The position numbers and the translations under genes are program-made. A stretch of 10,118 nt of DNA from contig JADIIX010000391.1 in NCBI GenBank assembly GCA_027604505.1, forward strand, positions 1 through 10,118. The letters run 5' to 3'. Positions 8,442 through 10,118 of this stretch are shown here, one piece after another; the stretch's first letter is position 1; the number at the start of each line of letters is the position of its first letter. Source of the stretch: Gonapodya sp. JEL0774 (taxonomy: Eukaryota > Monoblepharomycota > Monoblepharidomycetes > Monoblepharidales > Gonapodyaceae). The notes under the pieces are model-generated. The model made no database searches and was not told where the DNA came from. It saw nothing but the letters and a program-made list of their open reading frames with translations.

Positions 8442-9993
8442 TCAAAGGCTGACAGTTCCAATCGCAGTTCCGTAGATATCTGTTTTGGGTTTCTTGAGTT
8501 GCTTGATTTGATACTGCACGGAATAGGGCAACATGAAGAGAAAGAAGCGTGAGGTATCAGTTCAGTGAGTTCCCTGGGGGAGCGGCTGTGGTGGCTGGAG
8601 CTGTGCCGTTTCGCTCACCTCATTGTGCTCCCGTTTACCACGACGGGGTTTTACTTTTCGAGGTGTGTATTTGTACTGTTAAATTGAGCCAGAAGTAAGC
8701 TCGGATTATTCACGAACACAAGTACGGAACCTTGATCCAGGGCGACACGACAACTTACCCCAGGATACATCTCACCATGCTTCCTCCTACACTCTTCAGC
8801 AACAACCGAGTATTTTTCTTTCACATCCTTGGTTTCGTTCGCCCATCTCTCGCCAACCAACCTCGATACACGAATGTTGCTGATCGTCTCGCCCCGGGCG
8901 AGGTGCTCAGCGATTATGGCACGACTACAGTCACGTCGGTACAGAATAAAAGAGTTGGGAGGCCGTGGTACGATTGCCGGTCGGGGAGTGTTGCTTTTAC
9001 CCCGACCCGAATAAGGATCGTGAACATCATCAGCAGATGTAAGTTGCTGGCTGACCGACGCGGATCGCAAGTTGATCTTGCGAAGCAGCGAATGGAAAAA
9101 GGGCAGAGTCAAAGATAACATTTTCAGGCAGATAAAGCGCCGACTAGGTTGAAACCCACCTTTCCTTTGAGCCCTCTGCCCTTCTCCGCTGGAGACTCCA
9201 GTGAGAATACGCTGCTGCTAGTAGAGTCACTGCGCTCGGGTGTGTAGGCCAAATGAGCACCACACAACCGGGGATCAAGAAACCAAACCGTCGCAGGGTT
9301 TCCTTCATTTGAGGTGGACAAGTATTCGGCAGTTGCACAGTCGTCATCTTCCAGCACAGGATCTGCACTAGAATCTACGTAATCAAAGTCATTTGTGCAT
9401 GGAGTGTACCATGAGGTATTGATTTCCATGGAATTGGTGACCCTTCCGTGAGATGACTCCGAACTCCGTCGTGAGGTCCCCACCGGACTGTCAGGGCAAT
9501 ATTTGACCGCTGGCTCATGACTAAGGAGATGCGCTGATTGGGCAGTGTCGACCCTGAAGTAGGGAACGAGAATGGGTGGAGCCATGGATGTTGTGAGACT
9601 ATGAGGACCTGTTGTGCTCGCGCATAGTATGTATGATGGTGTGAGAGGTGCGACTACTTGAGGATCGTTGACCCAGCCAGACCACACCGCTGATTCTCCA
9701 AAGTCGTCTCCGTCAGCGTGAGTGGGTTGGGGGTTGGCATGTTCAGTTCCACGATCAGATATACTTCGTGGCTCAGAATCACTGGCTACCACGCCGTCAG
9801 GTCTGAGGCTCGGATGAAGTCCCGCCATTAACTTCTCCGTGTCCCACTCCTCCGCAAAATCGATGATTTCAAGTGGGGGATACATCGGTGATTGATCGAA
9901 GGTGATATTCGGTTGCTGACAGGCGTCCGGAGAGACGTCAGCGAGGACGGCGGACGAATGGAGACACTGGGACAGCGAGACTTTCAGAGACAT
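8442..9993 (-). CDS. HMG-box transcription factor, MATA-type HMG domain, 4 exons (5' end uncertain)
   Basis: A nuclear, sequence-specific DNA-binding protein of the fungal MATA_HMG group, which includes MAT1-2-1, Ste11 and Prf1-like regulators of mating and development. Exons: 9993-9160, 9076-8759, 8675-8619 and 8513-8442, with introns of 83, 83 and 105 bp, all in phase 0. This gives 426 residues plus TGA. The HMG box spans about 315-388, reading VPRPPNSFILYRRD, then ISNIRVSRLVGERW, then YSVVAEECRRKHGEMYPG. Splicing then adds YKYTPRK and the basic KPRRGKR, a probable nuclear localisation signal. The first 278 residues are Ser/Pro/acidic-rich without a domain, perhaps transactivating. The Met at 9993 is the first in-frame ATG, but the frame stays open to the right edge, so an upstream exon outside the window is possible. 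A candidate intron is 10089-10019 (donor GTGCGT, acceptor ACCAG, 71 bp). The last exon (24 codons including the stop) is less certain than the rest. The gene is convergent with the fragmented region to its left. Confidence 0.82.
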
Positions 9994-10118
9994 GTGAATG
10001 GCTCGTTGATGGAGTGAACTGGTACGGGCAATGGGGGTCGCTGGGTGACGGCACCGCTCAAGAATGCTTAATATCGTGCATCGACGCACCTTGGAGTGTA
10101 CAATATCCCAGTCAAACT
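9994..10118 (-). other. 5' flank or upstream exon and intron of the HMG-box gene
   Basis: The HMG reading frame has no stop between the Met at 9993 and the right edge, but also no in-frame ATG. Two readings fit. The first is continuous coding, FDWDIVHSK onward. The second is an intron at 10019-10089 that leaves an upstream exon reading SLTGILYTP, which joins in frame. A plain 5' untranslated region is the third possibility. The window ends too soon to choose. Confidence 0.3.

Noticed and set aside
8732-9118. 128-codon plus-strand open frame antisense to the HMG box
   Set aside because: It is the antisense shadow of the HMG exon, with no domain and no independent coding character.

Overview
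The window looks like nuclear DNA of a filamentous fungus, most likely a basidiomycete of the Agaricomycotina. Every real coding region is cut by many short introns, almost all 59-105 bp long, with GT donors (GTGAGT, GTAAGT, GTCAGT) and AG acceptors. Several exons are extremely small. No open frame covers a complete gene, so the gene models here were spliced by hand, using reading-frame continuity and recognisable protein motifs. No tRNA, rRNA, CRISPR array or intact mobile element was seen.

Layout: (1) At 1-1389 on the plus strand is the 3' part of a classical short-chain dehydrogenase/reductase (SDR) gene. It has ten exons in the window, two of them only 4 and 6 nt long, and its N-terminal cofactor motif lies off the left edge. 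(2) At 1390-1701 is the short 3'-3' gap of a convergent gene pair. (3) At 1702-6622 on the minus strand is a 16-exon gene that splices to a 1276-residue protein. Its middle is a sterol-3-beta-glucosyltransferase-type GT1 enzyme of the UGT51/UGT80 kind. Ahead of this lies an unfamiliar N-terminal part with an NC motif like those of permuted papain-fold proteins. Behind it lies a glycine-rich repeated tail resembling the C-terminal segment of Vps13/Atg2. (4) At 6623-8441 is about 1.8 kb with no convincing intact gene: the glucosyltransferase promoter, then scattered coding-like plus-strand stretches broken by TGA stops and frame changes. (5) At 8442 to the right edge, on the minus strand, is a transcription factor gene with a MATA-type HMG box, convergent with the fragmented region.

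The genes do not form an evident pathway or cluster. The SDR and the lipid glycosyltransferase could both act on lipids, but the window does not show that they work together. The main points for a second look are the possible fusion of an NC-motif domain to a sterol glucosyltransferase, its Vps13/Atg2-like tail, the microexons, and the fragmented coding region upstream of the HMG gene.
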